Below are positions 20,701 to 32,639 of a DNA stretch of 64,000 bases, piece after piece. Under the pieces are notes generated by a model that was not told the DNA's origin, did no database searches, and saw only the letters and a program-made list of their open reading frames with translations. The translations under genes and the position numbers were made by a program. This DNA is from Galeopsis tetrahit (taxonomy: Eukaryota; Streptophyta; Magnoliopsida; Lamiales; Lamiaceae): NCBI GenBank assembly GCA_963675135.1, contig OY776129.1, positions 40,464,141-40,528,140 on the forward strand, written 5' to 3'. The first letter of the stretch is position 1, and every line of letters begins with the position of its first letter.

Positions 20701-22571
20701 ATACCGTGTCGACAGGAGGACTCATAATAGAGCTTGTGCGAACTGCATTACTTAAAACTAGGGTTTTAATCAATTGAGTCAAGACAAACATACTGGTTTT
20801 TAAGGCTAGTTTAAAATATTTTCAAGCTTCAAAATTTATATTTGAGCTTGTTTTATAAAGTAATCGAGTCTAGCTTGAACAAACTTTAGTTGAGCTGGAC
20901 ATGAGTCAAGTGCGAGTGGTTTGATATTTTGACGTATTGAGCTTTAGATTTTAACCAAAGTAAAAGTCTGTTCACCCCTTGTTGATATCTCTGTAGAATC
21001 GAGCTCAAGCGAATTAATATTGAACGATCTCAAATTGAGTATCGAAAAGCTTTGTTTGATTTTCTGCCCCACGTAAAAACATATTTTTTCATCTGCTTGA
21101 GCAATCTGGCAGAATTAAATTTGGTTTGTTTTTCTTTTCTTATATTTTTTTATAAATATAGTTATTGCTCTGTTCCTTATTCTTGTTCATTGTGTTCATG
21201 GATAAAATTGTATTTTATGTCCTTGGTACTATGGTAGGGCAGTTAAAATTTTAGCTATAAAGTTAAATTTGCTTCCATAAACCAACAACCTTTTTATAGT
21301 TTGTGTGGACTGTGGAGTGAACTACCCTACAGTAATTTTCCAAATAGACTTTGAGTAAATTATTTTGTTCTGGAATCCAGTGCCTATTAACTATTTCTTC
21401 TCAAAATGCTGTTTTAATGGCATTCTGCTTTAAATTATTCAATTCTAACTAAACACACTGAATTTCTTGAGTTATATATCAAGTAATGCGCGTTAAAGGA
21501 TCAAAGGGATCTTAGGGATGGAAATATAGAGGATAGGATGAGTTGTTTTGTAACTGCATTAAGTGTTCTGCCATAAGTGAGAATTTTACAATTGCATTAC
21601 TGTTGCATTTTGGTGTCCTTGTGGATGTTGTATGTATAATCTGCCATAAACATTACTGCACACTAATTTCAATGTTCTGCAGCTTGATCAAGGACTTGGA
21701 ATTGGTAGCAAGTTTCCTTTTTTCAATCGGCACCAATTAACAGTAACCCGATTTCTACAATTGAAGAATGTTGAGGAAGGTGCTGGGAAGTCACCACCTC
21801 CAGTGTTAGTCCTCCATGGGCGTTATGGTGGTTGTGTTGGAGATCTTCCCAGTTATGATGCATTTACTTTAGGGGGTCCTTATTCTGTTCGAGGTTATAA
21901 CATGGGGGAGTTGGGAGCAGCAAGAAATATTGTCGAGGTATGACTCTCAGACTTATTTTGTGTTACATTGATGATTGATCACTTCACACCACCCAACCAA
22001 GTCCCAATGACTAGTAAGAATAATACAGTATATGCTGATATGCAGTAACTCCCATTGAGATTTGACTATATATAGAACACCCATTGAGATTTGACTATAT
22101 ATAGAACACCCAACTAAGTTTGTACGTTACGAATATTCATTAGAATTTTCCAAATTGCACCTCTACTGAGGAGAGATTTTCTTAGACAAACTATGGTAAC
22201 TCATGGGGGTATGTGTAATCTAAACATCTTAAGAGTATTTATATTATATAGAACATTTCTCAAGGGTAATTTCTTATATTTATACAGCTTTGTGTTTGTG
22301 CTGAATATTTGATGTGTTGTATTGTATGTAGCTGGCTACCGAGCTACGGATACCAGTGCGAAATACACATGCATATGTGTTTGCAGAGCATGGGAATGAT
22401 CTTGGGAGCTCAAAGGACGTAAAAGGGAACCCGACTGAGGTGTATAGGAGAATGGGTCAAGGATCCTCTTATGGTGTTGGGGCCAAGTTAGGGTTAGTGC
22501 GTGTAGAATATGCTGTTGATCACAACTCTGGAACTGGTGCAATATTCTTCCGGTTTGGAGAGAGATTCTAG
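17719..22571 (+). CDS. TOC75-3: TOC75-3, chloroplast outer envelope protein import channel (Omp85 family)
   Basis: Beta-barrel pore of the TOC complex that carries preproteins across the outer chloroplast envelope. Seven exons: 17719-18882, 19284-19505, 19594-19701, 19803-19994, 20165-20413, 21683-21937, 22332-22571, all joining in phase 0, for 809 residues, the usual length. The N-terminus is a Ser/Arg-rich transit region, then a polyglycine tract (about residues 96-115), the hallmark of TOC75-3 needed for envelope sorting. POTRA domains follow (about 140-460), then the barrel with the conserved loop motif YSVRGYNMGE in exon 6 and the C-terminal end FFRFGERF. All introns are GT-AG except intron 4, where exon 4 ends GAG and the intron begins GCATGC and ends GCAG, so it is GC-AG. 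No frameshift or premature stop was seen, and the gene looks functional. Confidence 0.97.
22052..22109. repeat. 29-bp perfect tandem duplication in TOC75-3 intron 6
   Basis: The unit beginning CCATTGAGATTTGACTATAT occurs at 22052-22080 and again at 22081-22109 without mismatch. It is intronic and probably neutral. Confidence 0.9.
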
Positions 22572-24546
22572 AGAGATTCCAACAACGACGAAGTTTGTCA
22601 TCGGCATATTCTCTTGAAGCTAATCAAGAGTTTATGCATTTTGATTGAGATTTATTTGTCTTTTTTCTTTATCTTTTCTAAATGTGATGTTTAGTGTACC
22701 CATGTTTGGTTCTTTAACATATATAGTATGGCGTCTGAGTAAATGACATATACATCATGAGGAATTCTGCATAATGTAGTCCATTTGTATTCTGATTTAT
22801 AAATGTTGCATAATTTTGATTGATTGTGGGAATTTAAGTGTCTTATTATTGCTAATTATCAATGAGCCAAACTCTCAAATGTGAGAACATTTAGCTGTTA
22901 TTGTTCATTAATAAAAGGGGCAATTGAAGAATAGTAAAGCAAAAGAAAGAAGCTAACACATGTTTGTTGATACCTTAATGCCACATGTATACCGAACAAT
23001 TAACGTTTCTGTCTCTATCTCTGCCTCTCACGCTGTACAATTCTCCTCTCTTTTTTGTGAGTTTGTTTCTTGTTCTCGATTGTTTCTATTTTACTTTGAT
23101 TTTGTACCTTTTTCATTTTCGTCTGCTTGATTACTTTCAATTTTACCTACTTCAGTTTCGTGTTCCTGTTTCTACTCTGATTTCTACCCTTTTTTCTGTT
23201 AGTTTGGGGTGCTGCTTCACAAGATAGTAGTATTGTCTCACCACCAACCATCAATGTTTCTGTTCATTCGTCTTGTAGCGTTGAAACTGTCCAAATTCAT
23301 TATTAATCGAGGCATAAATAGGGTTAAAGATAGAAATTAACTTGGGTTACTTACTCCATTAGTCAAAGCTTATGAGCGTGTAATTGGAAATCCAGTAATA
23401 CTACAAGGACTTGTATACATTTTTTATGAATTCTGAAATGCTTTATATACATCCCTCAAAAAAGAAATGCTTTATATACATAGTTGTCTTAATTAAAACA
23501 AACATTAGAGTTTCAAAACACACTCTTAATTCACGTACTAGTACTTTTTTTCATGTAGATTGAATATTTGTGTCTGTTGATTACTGAATATGATGTTAAC
23601 ATACCTAGGGCAATTTTACAACTGCAAAACAATACATTGTTTTGTGTAATAGTGTTTCACAACATTTTATTTGCTATGGATGCTTGTTTTATTTTATAGT
23701 ACTAATATTCTTAGGAGTGCATAAAAAAAGACTGGACCGGTTTCCGGTCCTTTAAATTTTGGATTCCGATTTTCCGGTTCGGTCTAAGATCGGATCCGGA
23801 CCTATTTGAACCGATTTTTTTTTTAAAAAAAAAAATTTATATTTTTTTACTAATACACTCTTCACTTATTTTTCAAAACTAAGTAATTGGTGAGTCACCA
23901 GGTAAAATTGTTGAGATCTATTACATTTTTTCAAATATATAATTTAACAAACATATTTAATTTATTTTTAGGGTAAAAAGATCATTAGTAATAATGTAAA
24001 TAAAATTCACATTGGCATAGATTGATTTAAAATAAAGAGAAACACTTTGATTTTCATACACAAATTCATCAATCTTGTTTCCATAAACTTGAAAAAAAAA
24101 CTTAAAAAAAAAAAATATCCGGTCTAAACCCGGACCGGATTAATTACGATCCGGTCTTCGGTCCATGCATTAGGACAGATTCCGATCCCGGTTCGGTTTC
24201 CGGTCCATGCATTAGGACAGATTTTAATCCAAACATACAAATTAATTCGAAAAGTAAATTTGGAACAGTATAATCCTAATAAATCCTATCATGTTTTCTA
24301 TATCCTGTTCGACAAACCAAACGAGCCCTAATTCTACAAATACAACACTGCCTGAAATAAGATACTACTGTAATAATTCTACACATCACAAACAGACTCA
24401 CTTCAACTTGGTAATCTGGTGAAGGCAAAGATTCTTCAACACAGTTGTGTGGGTGGCGAGAGCAAACGAGAATATTGCAAGTGATCCTGCTGCGCCTAAA
24501 GCATTTGCATATTCAGCTATGCACTTAGGAATTTCAAATTATCATC
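22572..24546. other. Intergenic between TOC75-3 and the J-protein gene, with a CCGG-rich repeat
   Basis: The two genes converge here. The only structured part is about 23720-24240. It begins with alternating GGACCGGTTTCCGGTCC-type sequence and ends with similar CCGGACCGGAT sequence around an AT-rich core, like a degraded hAT-type MITE. A 22-bp unit starting GGTCCATGCATTAGGACAGA is repeated near 24160 and 24204. CCTGTTCGACAAACCAAACG at 24305-24324 resembles the terminus of a PIF/Harbinger MITE, but no partner end was found. No coding region is supported. Confidence 0.45.
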
Positions 24547-27169
24547 TTAAAGTCCCAATTCCTTTTTCAATTGAGAAAGAGCAGCTTCAATCTCATCTAT
24601 ACTCTCATCAATGCTGCTCCCTTTCTCAGCCTCTTTTCTACTAGCACTTGCAGTTTCCTTAGTTCCATAAGATTCATAATCTTTGTTTTCAACTACGTCT
24701 GCATCTGTAATGTTGAGCTCTTTCTCTAAGAACTCGACAAACTCTTCTCCAATTTCCTGTACAAGATAAATACTTAGGAAAAAAAAAATCACTAAATGTT
24801 TCATATAAAAAACATCTTACCCCCAATTCTTCCCATAAGCTCTTTGGCTTGCCTTGATTAGCAGCAGTTGCCTCCCAGTTGCGATATTCTTCCTGAAGAT
24901 CTCTAAAGAAGTCCTCTGCAGCAACAAGAAAATAGCTTCAGCATCTCATGATATAGTTTTACTTGCTAGGTAAGCAAATGCATGGTTATTCAAGATAATT
25001 TAAGATTGTGGTAAGGATATTAATGGCCACTCTGATCTCGATACATCTACCTATCGTTATTTGGACATCCCTCACAAAGTTACCTGCATCATTGAGGGGT
25101 TGCTATAAATATATATGTATCAGAACTAGAAAAGTACCATATTATTTGGCATTTGCTGCTAATGAAATTGATATAAACAGTAGTATGTAGTATAGATGAA
25201 GATCCAGCATTTTTTTAGTTAATCAGACATGTTCTAGATATCCTATTAGGAAATGGCAGTTTGAAGAGGTTCTACCCTTCTCTAATCGAGAGGACGAAAT
25301 GTGTTCATTCAAAAGGTTTAATTCCTCTTTTTTCTTTAATAAAAAGGTTGGTCTGAAACTAAAGATCCATTAACACTTCTTCCTATTTCATTCACTGGCA
25401 ATAACCTCTACTTCGGATTCAATAACTGGATAACATATCAGCATTGCAATTGGAAGTAAACTACATGACAATTAACACAAAGCTCCAAACACAAAAGGAT
25501 AAAATTTCTTAATATCATTAACATGTAGAATAATGCATCTTGAATCTATTGACCACAAAGTATATTTTCCTTTCAGGAGCAAGATTTTTTTACCAAATCC
25601 ATAGAATTCTTCTTCGGCTTCTCTAGTCTTTGTCTGAAATCCTCCAGTTGAAGAATAAGAATAATCAGGTCCCTGCTTTCCAGCATCATATTTGCCTCTA
25701 GATTTAGAGTTCAGTAGTGTGTTATATGCATGCTTAATCCTCATAAATTTTTCCTGTGCGCCGGCCTGTAGACAAAGAAACAGTTGAAAGGTGGGGCATC
25801 TGAAATGGATACTGATTCCCTAGATATAATACATGCAAAGAAGATTAAACAAAAATGCATGACGCAACAAAATAGTTTGTTTTGACACTAAATTATGATA
25901 ACTCTGGTCCATTACATACATATAAAGCAGGAAATATTATGTTTTATCAAATCCTAGCTCAAGGAAGCAGTGACTATCACAGCTGTGTGGTTATTCATAC
26001 ACCATAACAACAGAAGTGGGATCCAAATGACCAAGAGGACAGTCTACAGCAACATGTAGAACAAGTTCAAAATTAAAGACATGCTACAAGTTTTCAATTC
26101 TCATTTTCTAAGTCTTCCATTTTCATTCTTTTATGGTCAACAAGAAACAAACTGTGATATCTAGCAAAAGTAACCCTGAATATATATGTTGATGAGCAAT
26201 GAAAGTCAAATGCAAATCGCTTGAATCCAATGAAAGCTAATGACCATTAGATTTTCCAAACTTTAATTCTTTTAGCATGTCTCATCAGGGGTTCATTTTA
26301 GTCCCAAGATGGAGTTAAGCAGGATAAGTAAATTATAATTGGAGAACAAAAAGATATATACACTTTCACAATTTGGCTTCAGAAACACAAGCAGTGGTGT
26401 CCTCCTTTAGACTTTTTACTTTTTACAGTAAGAATACATTATTAACTCCACCAGGGTGCTACCCCTGCCTATCCCAAGCCAGAAAAAAGGAGGGTGTCAG
26501 TAGGCTTGTGACTGAAATTTTATCACATCACCATGTCATAAGCCCACTATCGATATAATTGGTTTATGTAGCCTACTCAATTATTTGGGATTAAAGGCTG
26601 GGTGAAGAAGACAGTAAGGATACCCCTAACAATTTCTCAAGATTCATCAATGTATAATTTCTCATATTAAGGAATTCTCCTGGGCAGTTTTTGCTTTTGC
26701 CTCAATCATTAGGCATAACTTGATACTATTTTAAATCTGATATACAAATATATCATTTCTCTAATCAAGAACCAACCATAAGAAACAGAAATTAAGAATA
26801 AAATACAAGAACTTGAATACAGTATGAATTATCATAAAATTAGTCCATTAATTACTACAAAAGAAGAAAACATACCTCCTTATTTACATCTGGATGATAC
26901 TTAAGAGCAAGTCTTCGATAAGCCCCTTTGATTTCTTTGGTAGAAGCAGAGGGAGACACCCCCAAAACTTGGTACGGTGACTCCTTTCCACTCGCTCTAA
27001 CAATTATACTTGTAAAATTTCTCGTCTTCGGGCGTGAAAAGCCCTCAAAGTGTTCGACGTTATGCCCATATCCGATTCTGCAAAAGAGGGAAGGAGAAGA
27101 GGGTTTTAGAGAGGGAAAGAGAAATGGATGGAGTGAGGGTAATGTCAAAGAATGGGCAAATCCATGCAT
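24547..27169 (-). CDS. Plastid-type J-domain (DnaJ-like, type C) protein
   Basis: Probable co-chaperone that stimulates an Hsp70. Four exons on the minus strand: 27169-26876, 25765-25594, 24915-24821, 24756-24547, all with GT-AG borders, for 256 residues. The first 60 residues are Ser/Pro/Phe-rich without acidic residues at the very start, like a chloroplast transit peptide. The J domain (about residues 64-125) has YQVLGVSPSASTKEIKGAYR and the essential HPD motif at about 92-94, and is split by intron 1 directly after VNKE. The rest lacks the G/F and zinc-finger domains of type A proteins. The C-terminus is acidic with a coiled-coil-like end (IEAALSQLKKELGL). The start at 27169 is chosen as the first Met before the transit-like region, although the frame is open upstream. 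Targeting is inferred. Confidence 0.9.
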
Positions 27170-28139
27170 GATCTTGAATTCATATGAATTGTGAGCTTCG
27201 ACCAATTCTGCGGATTTGTTGTGGAGCTGTCTGGTTGGAATTAATTCATTTACACAAGAAAAGGGATACAAAATGTTCTAAATATATATGGTTTAAAATA
27301 TTGAAAACAAAAATTGAATTGAACTGATTTTTTTGTGTGGAATGGATACTAGGGTTCGTAAATTCACACATTCGACTGGTTTGTTTTTTAATTAATTCAT
27401 TAGGTTGTGATTTTTGTGCTTGAGAAGCCATAATTAAGAATTGATTTGATACGAGACATTATAATCTTTCTACTTTTAATAAGGGAACGTGATATGTTCC
27501 GTCCTCGTTTCGATCGGATCGATTTTTTGGTCTCTTTGTCGGGTTTGGTTTAGTTTTTGGGGAAAATCGAAAACATTAAATCGAGACGAGGACGGTATTT
27601 ATATGCCCCGTCTTGCGCCCCACCCCGATATACATTATATACATATTTTTTATATTTATGTATGTACATATATCTATAAATATTTAAATATTATTTTTAT
27701 GATGTTCTTTTTAAGTAACTGCGTTTGCAACCCGTGATTATTGAAGAGTTGTGTGTACAACACACGATTATGAAATTGTTTCATTTAAAAAATGAAAAAA
27801 TAAAATAAAAATAGAGTTGCGTTTGGTAGACGCGCCTATGTCAGTGACAAGACGACATGGGAAATCGAGACTGAGGGGTCTGATGTGAGTTTTCACCCAA
27901 TTTGACTCCTTATTCGTCCTTTAGCATAGTCGCGCATGCCAAACATGACTAATGAAACACGAGAAAGTTGATTTGACAACTCATATTTTGACCACTCCGC
28001 TCCCAACCTACCCATATTAACTCCCCATCTTAGCTATATATTGTATACTCCATCCGATAATTAACCCTCCCAAAATACATTTTGTCGTATCCTCTTTTCC
28101 TCCGCACAGATACATTTTGCTACTTGTTTAACACTCGAA
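27170..28139. other. Intergenic upstream of the J-protein gene
   Basis: The first 300 bases should hold the promoter and 5' UTR of the minus-strand J-protein gene. The remainder is AT-rich with a GC-richer patch (27490-27620, GACGAGGACGG-type) that looks repeat-derived but has no clear ends. Confidence 0.4.
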
Positions 28140-28520
28140 AATTACGTTGTTGAGCGTCTATGTTCCGTACATATAACAAACTCTCCTTCGATCGATAACC
28201 CCCATAAGATAACCACATTTTACAACGTTATAGTGGCCTCCCCGATCGAAAAGTGGAAAGTGTGTGTGTCTTTGGACACCATCTCTCCACTAGTGCAGTA
28301 ATAAGATGATTATCCAATTTCACTGGTTCACACCTAAAAGAGTCGTAAAAGTCATTCGCTCTAATTTGTCTACAACTCGAGGGTGGAGTTGTATTGTCCT
28401 CTGGATCAGGATTTTCCCTATTTGTCCAGAAAATGTTTCCAGCTCCTTGATACAGCGTCAACAAGTTCTTAATTTGATTGTTGTTGACGTAAATTGTGTC
28501 AGAACGATGTGAGGCTAAAA
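28140..28520 (-). pseudogene. Plant mobile domain (PMD, MAIN-like) fragment
   Basis: On the minus strand, 28464-28240 encodes LTLYQGAGNIFW, then KLDNHLITALVERWCPKTHT, the signature of the plant mobile domain found in MAIN/MAIL proteins and in transposons. A frameshift near 28250 follows. In the next frame comes a short GEATITL stretch, a stop, then VVILWGLSIEGEFV, again matching the PMD order. Two lesions in about 100 codons, and the absence of the rest of the domain, make it a decayed fragment rather than a gene. It may have come from a MULE or retroelement that captured the domain. Confidence 0.7.
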
Positions 28521-28969
28521 TTGGGCAAAAACATATAAAATGTACAAAAAAAAAAAAACAAGTATTTATGAAATTTTTGTTATGTAGTTTAATAAAAATA
28601 ATTTATATCCAACTTCTAGTAATTATTATAAATATTAAAACTATTTAGAAAATTCTAAAAATTTAAGAGCAGGTGGTCCTTGAAGTTAATAATACATATA
28701 AAATTTGTTCTATGAGTTTTAGTAGTTTAAAATGAGGGTTTTTAGTTCGTTTCCAATACTGCTACAAAATATGCATAAATTAAAAAAATTCATATCTTCT
28801 AGGATATAACTCGGATTGACACGATTTTTGTGGAAGTGTGTTCTTAACTCAGTATAGATTAACAACCATGGTTTAATTTTTACAGAAAACACAATTCAAA
28901 CCAGAAAAACACAGATTTTTGTGGGCTTTCTGCTTCTCTCCAAGTTTTTCTGGTATTTGTGTTTTTTCG

Positions 28970-29215
28970 CTAGATCTGATTTGTAGATCTGCTAGATCTG
29001 AGTTTAGATCTATAAATCTAAGTTTAGATCTATAAATTTGAATTGTAGATATGAGTTGTAGTTCTTCTATGAGTTTCTTAGATCTGCAGATCTGAGTTGT
29101 TGTTCTTCTATGGGTTTCTTAGATCTGCAGATCTGAGTGTAGTTCTTCTATGTGTTTCATTTTGCGTTGGGAACTCAGATCTACAGAGTGAGAGTGATTT
29201 GTAGATCTGTAGATC
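28970..29215. repeat. AGATCT-rich short repeat array
   Basis: About twelve AGATCT sites occur in roughly 245 bp. Within it, a unit of about 45 bp starting TGAGTTGTAGTTCTTCTATG and ending TTAGATCTGCAGATC is repeated near 29048 and 29093, with a third truncated copy near 29135. This may be the leader of a retroposon whose A-tail lies at 29508. Confidence 0.65.
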
Positions 29216-29494
29216 TGGTGTTGTTTTTTGTGGGTCTCTTTTTTTGGATGTTGGGCTCCTTGAGATTGACTCGAGAGTCCTTGGGCTTGAGATCGGGTAC
29301 TTGGTGGAACTTTGCCTATTTTTTTGTTTTCTATTCTTGGGGTTGTCTCGTTTAATGATTGAAGACCTGGACATCTGGTAAGGCAAAGGGAAACTCGTCT
29401 TTCCTCTTCTCTCGATTGAAGTGGACGGCGATATCCGCATTGGTTTGAAGATCAAGATCTTAGTTCGTGATTTGTAATTTTATTTGATGATCTT

Positions 29495-29523
29495 GTAAAA
29501 CCCCCTCAAAAAAAAAAAAAAAA
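29495..29523 (+). mobile_element. Retroposon-like 3' tail (AAAACCCCCTC plus A-tract)
   Basis: GTAAAACCCCCTC is followed by a run of 16 A at 29508-29523. A very similar tail in the opposite orientation is at 48387-48407. Such a shared end suggests a SINE or short LINE family. The 5' end is not resolved, though it may include the AGATCT array upstream. Confidence 0.35.
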
Positions 29524-31260
29524 GATCAAAACAAATAAGACATATATATATATTTTTCAGAATTTTTTAATTTTAAAATTTTTTAGTAGGATTTTATGAG
29601 AATTTTAGAAGAATAAGGAAAGAAATAAGAAAAGAGATGAATGAAGGAGGAGAATAAGTAGAGTGTATGGTATGAATAAGATGGGGTATGAATAAGATGG
29701 GAGAGGGAGCAAACTTACTAAGAGAGATGATGAATGAAGGAGGAAATATATAATTGTTGAGGAGAATGACACCTTGGGCAACCATCGATCAAACTTCGGG
29801 AAAGACCACACATCTGATACGGTTGCGCCTATCAGGAGGAACTTTGCTAGAAAACAAAATTTGTATTGTCTTGTCAAGCATGCTGAATTTTTCATGTCGT
29901 CTTGTCAACTTCATCATGCCGGACAAGCCCTGACATAGTCGTGCCTGCTAGGAGGAACTTTACTAGAAGACAGAATTCGTATATATGCATATATAATTTT
30001 TTTCATTTTAAAAATAAAATAATTTCATAGTAGTGGACTGCACACAAGAGTCCAAGACTCTTCAATAATCGCGGATTGCACTATACTTAAATTGAAAATA
30101 AATTTAGTTTTTACCACATTTACAATATGGGTTGACAGAGGTTCTTGGGTGATGCAGGTTTTTAGGTGTCTGATGTTTAGGATCGATTTTCTCATCTTGG
30201 CAATTTAATAATGAATCGTTTGAGTCAATGAAAGAGTTGATTAGAAAGAGTTGTACTTGCTATTATCGTAAATCAATGAATCTCTGAATGTGTTTATTAT
30301 TAATGTGTAATATCTTCTTTTAATTTACCTATTTCTTGATAAGCCATCACTAATTTTTTTTTGTGTGTGTGACCATCCTTCACTTTAATTGTCCAATTTG
30401 AATTCCTCAGCTCCCAAATTTGTTAACTGCAGTTAAATGTTGTAATACTCTAGCAAATGCAACACTTTTACCTTTGTGAGATCAAAATAAAATTTTCCAA
30501 ATAATTTTCATTCTGCTTCTAGGAATATAAAAATTAGCTAAATAAAAGCAACGCTCCTAAATTTAATCACTTAAACCCCTTCCACTAAACCCATATCAGC
30601 GTTTTCTTACATTTTCTTCTTTGATTCCAGTCAATTAAAGTTGACTTTCTTGGAGAAGTCAAACACTGAGTACCCCTTTTTCCCATAATTTTTTTATAAC
30701 ATTTTATTTTTAATTTGTCCCATAAAAATTTTCGTATTTTAAAGTGAAAATAATTTTTACTATTCTTACCCTCAATATATATATATTCACTCTTGATGTT
30801 TTGAGGTCTATCATTATCATATATTCGACTAAATTCAAAATACAATATTTTTTTTACTTTATACATACAAATCTAATCATTGCATACTTTTTTTCAACAC
30901 TCCATTATTTTTCTTAAAATGTGTACTCAAAAGACTGGAGGATGTTACAAATGGGGAAGAAGAAGGACGAAGGTGTATCTGAGGAGTGCGAATTAAGGAG
31001 TGTATTGAGAATTTCATGTATTTGCTTATTGAATAAAACGCGTATTGAGTTTGTAATAGTCGCACTCGCGACTTTGTAACCGTTTGGAGGATGGGTATAT
31101 ATATTGACCCACTCCTACCCATTAATTCAGTTTTGGCAATTTCTCAATTCTTCGCACCAATTCTCCCTCCAACTTTCTATCTTTCTCATCTCAAATTTCT
31201 ACGATTCTGTATTAATTATTCGGAATTTTTGGCGTTTCAGAGGAGTACATTTTTGAGCTT
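29524..31260. other. Intergenic, no gene seen
   Basis: AT-rich. One diverged direct repeat is visible: GCCTATCAGGAGGAACTTTG near 29827 and GCCTGCTAGGAGGAACTTTA near 29943, each followed by a related 20-bp stretch. ORFs are short and without family resemblance. Confidence 0.45.
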
Positions 31261-31267
31261 CTCTTCA

Positions 31268-31377
31268 TAGTTTACACATGAACATAAAACAGTTTCGTCG
31301 ATGCACCACAAAATTCCTACAATAGTTTACACATGAACATAAAACAGTTTCGTCGATGCACCACAAAATTCCTACAA
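31268..31377 (+). repeat. 55-bp perfect tandem duplication over the PPR start region
   Basis: The unit starting TAGTTTACACATGAACATAA occurs at 31268-31322 and 31323-31377 with no mismatch. It duplicates the presumptive start codons (31301 and 31356) of the PPR reading frame; the upstream copy runs into a stop. Confidence 0.92.
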
Positions 31378-32302
31378 CCCATTATTCCTTTCGCTCACCA
31401 TCATTTTACGCAGATCTCCTCCATCTATGCTCCAAAAATGGAGCCTCAAAACTGGGAAAATCACTGCACGCTCGTCTCATCGTCGAAGGATTGGCTACCA
31501 CTCTCCAGTTTGCTTCCAAACTCATAGCTTTCTACGCGCGCTGCAAACATTTAACGGATGCACGGAAGCTGTTCGACGAAATTCCCAAGACAAGCATACG
31601 TGGCTGGGTTGCTGCTATAGGAGCCTTTGCTATTCAGTGATAATGGGTTATGAAGAGGATGTATACGTAAGGACTGCATTAATAGACATGTATGCTAAAT
31701 GTGGTTTAATTTCTGAAGCAATGACATTGTTCCAAGATATGTCTGAAAGGACTAGTGTAACTTGGAACTCCATGATATTCGCCTGCGCGAATCACGGATA
31801 CTGTGATGAAGCGATTGAGCTTTTCAATCATATGGTAAAAGTGGAGGAAAGAAAACTAGATCATTTGACATTTACTGCAGTTCTTACAGCTTGTAGTCAC
31901 GGTGGGATGGTTGATCTTGGTGAGGGTCTGTTCAAGTTAATGCAGGAAAAGTATGAGATTGTGCCAAGATTAGAGCATTATGCATGCATGGTGGATCTTT
32001 TGGGAAGAGCAGGAAAGGTTGATGAGGCTTATGGGGTCATTCAGAGAATGCCCGTTGAGCCCGATTTGTTTGTGTGGGGGGCGTTGTTAGGGGCGTGTAG
32101 GCAGCATAATTGGTTGGATTTAGCAGAGATAGCTGCAAAAGAGTTGGGTAAGCTTGAACCCAAGAGTTCAGGGAGTAGTGTGGTTTTATCGAGATTATAC
32201 GCGGAATACAGTAGGTGGGAGAATGCGACGGAGGTGAAGAAGATGACCAAGAAAAAAAAGTTGAGAAGCTTCAATGGGTGTAGTTGGATACAGGATGTAT
32301 GA
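31356..32302 (+). pseudogene. PLS-type pentatricopeptide repeat (PPR) protein, internally deleted and frameshifted
   Basis: Organelle RNA-binding PPR family. The 5' part (31356-31640) has YADLLHLCSKNGA, HARLIVEGL and ARKLFDEIPKTS, the usual start of a PLS protein, and stops at TGA 31638-31640. The reading continues in another frame from about 31630 to 32302: VRTALIDMYAKCG, TSVTWNSMIFACANHG, HLTFTAVLTACSHGG, RLEHYACMVDLLGRAGK, then the E-type end FVWGALLGACR and a terminal SWIQDV. The C-terminal half closely resembles Arabidopsis At5g59600 as I remember it, a protein of over 500 residues. Here roughly 240 residues of central repeats are missing, and the junction shifts frame. The loss occurs at one point, within GCCTTTGCTATTCAGTG. 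No splice sites were found that would restore the frame, so I call it a pseudogene. Confidence 0.8.
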
Positions 32303-32639
32303 TATGCAGAAGATGTCATTTTACTTGTCTCCATTTCATTTGCTGGAGATGATAATGTTTCCTTTCAATTATAACCATCATCTTATTACAGAGTATAGTC
32401 TTGATTTTAACTGAAATACACTCTTTAGTCTAATCAGTAACTTATTACAACCAAAACACTTTCACCTAACCTTGTATGAATAATTCATAGTATTGATTTG
32501 ATTTCTTATAAACCCACTTCACTGAAGTACCTTTATTGTTACATCGTTTAACTAATTAGGCAAAATCTAGTTTCTACATCTAGATACACATAGATATGAT
32601 AAACTATAGAATAGAACACCAGGTGACAACATTAGATTA

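Noticed and set aside
20730..21060. hAT-like MITE in TOC75-3 intron 5
   Set aside because: Some GAGTCAAG/TTCACCCCT motifs resemble MITE ends, but no TIR pair or target duplication could be found.
23720..24330. Complete MITE with CCGG-rich ends
   Set aside because: Left and right ends do not form a TIR and no duplication flanks them, so only a repeat-like region is noted.
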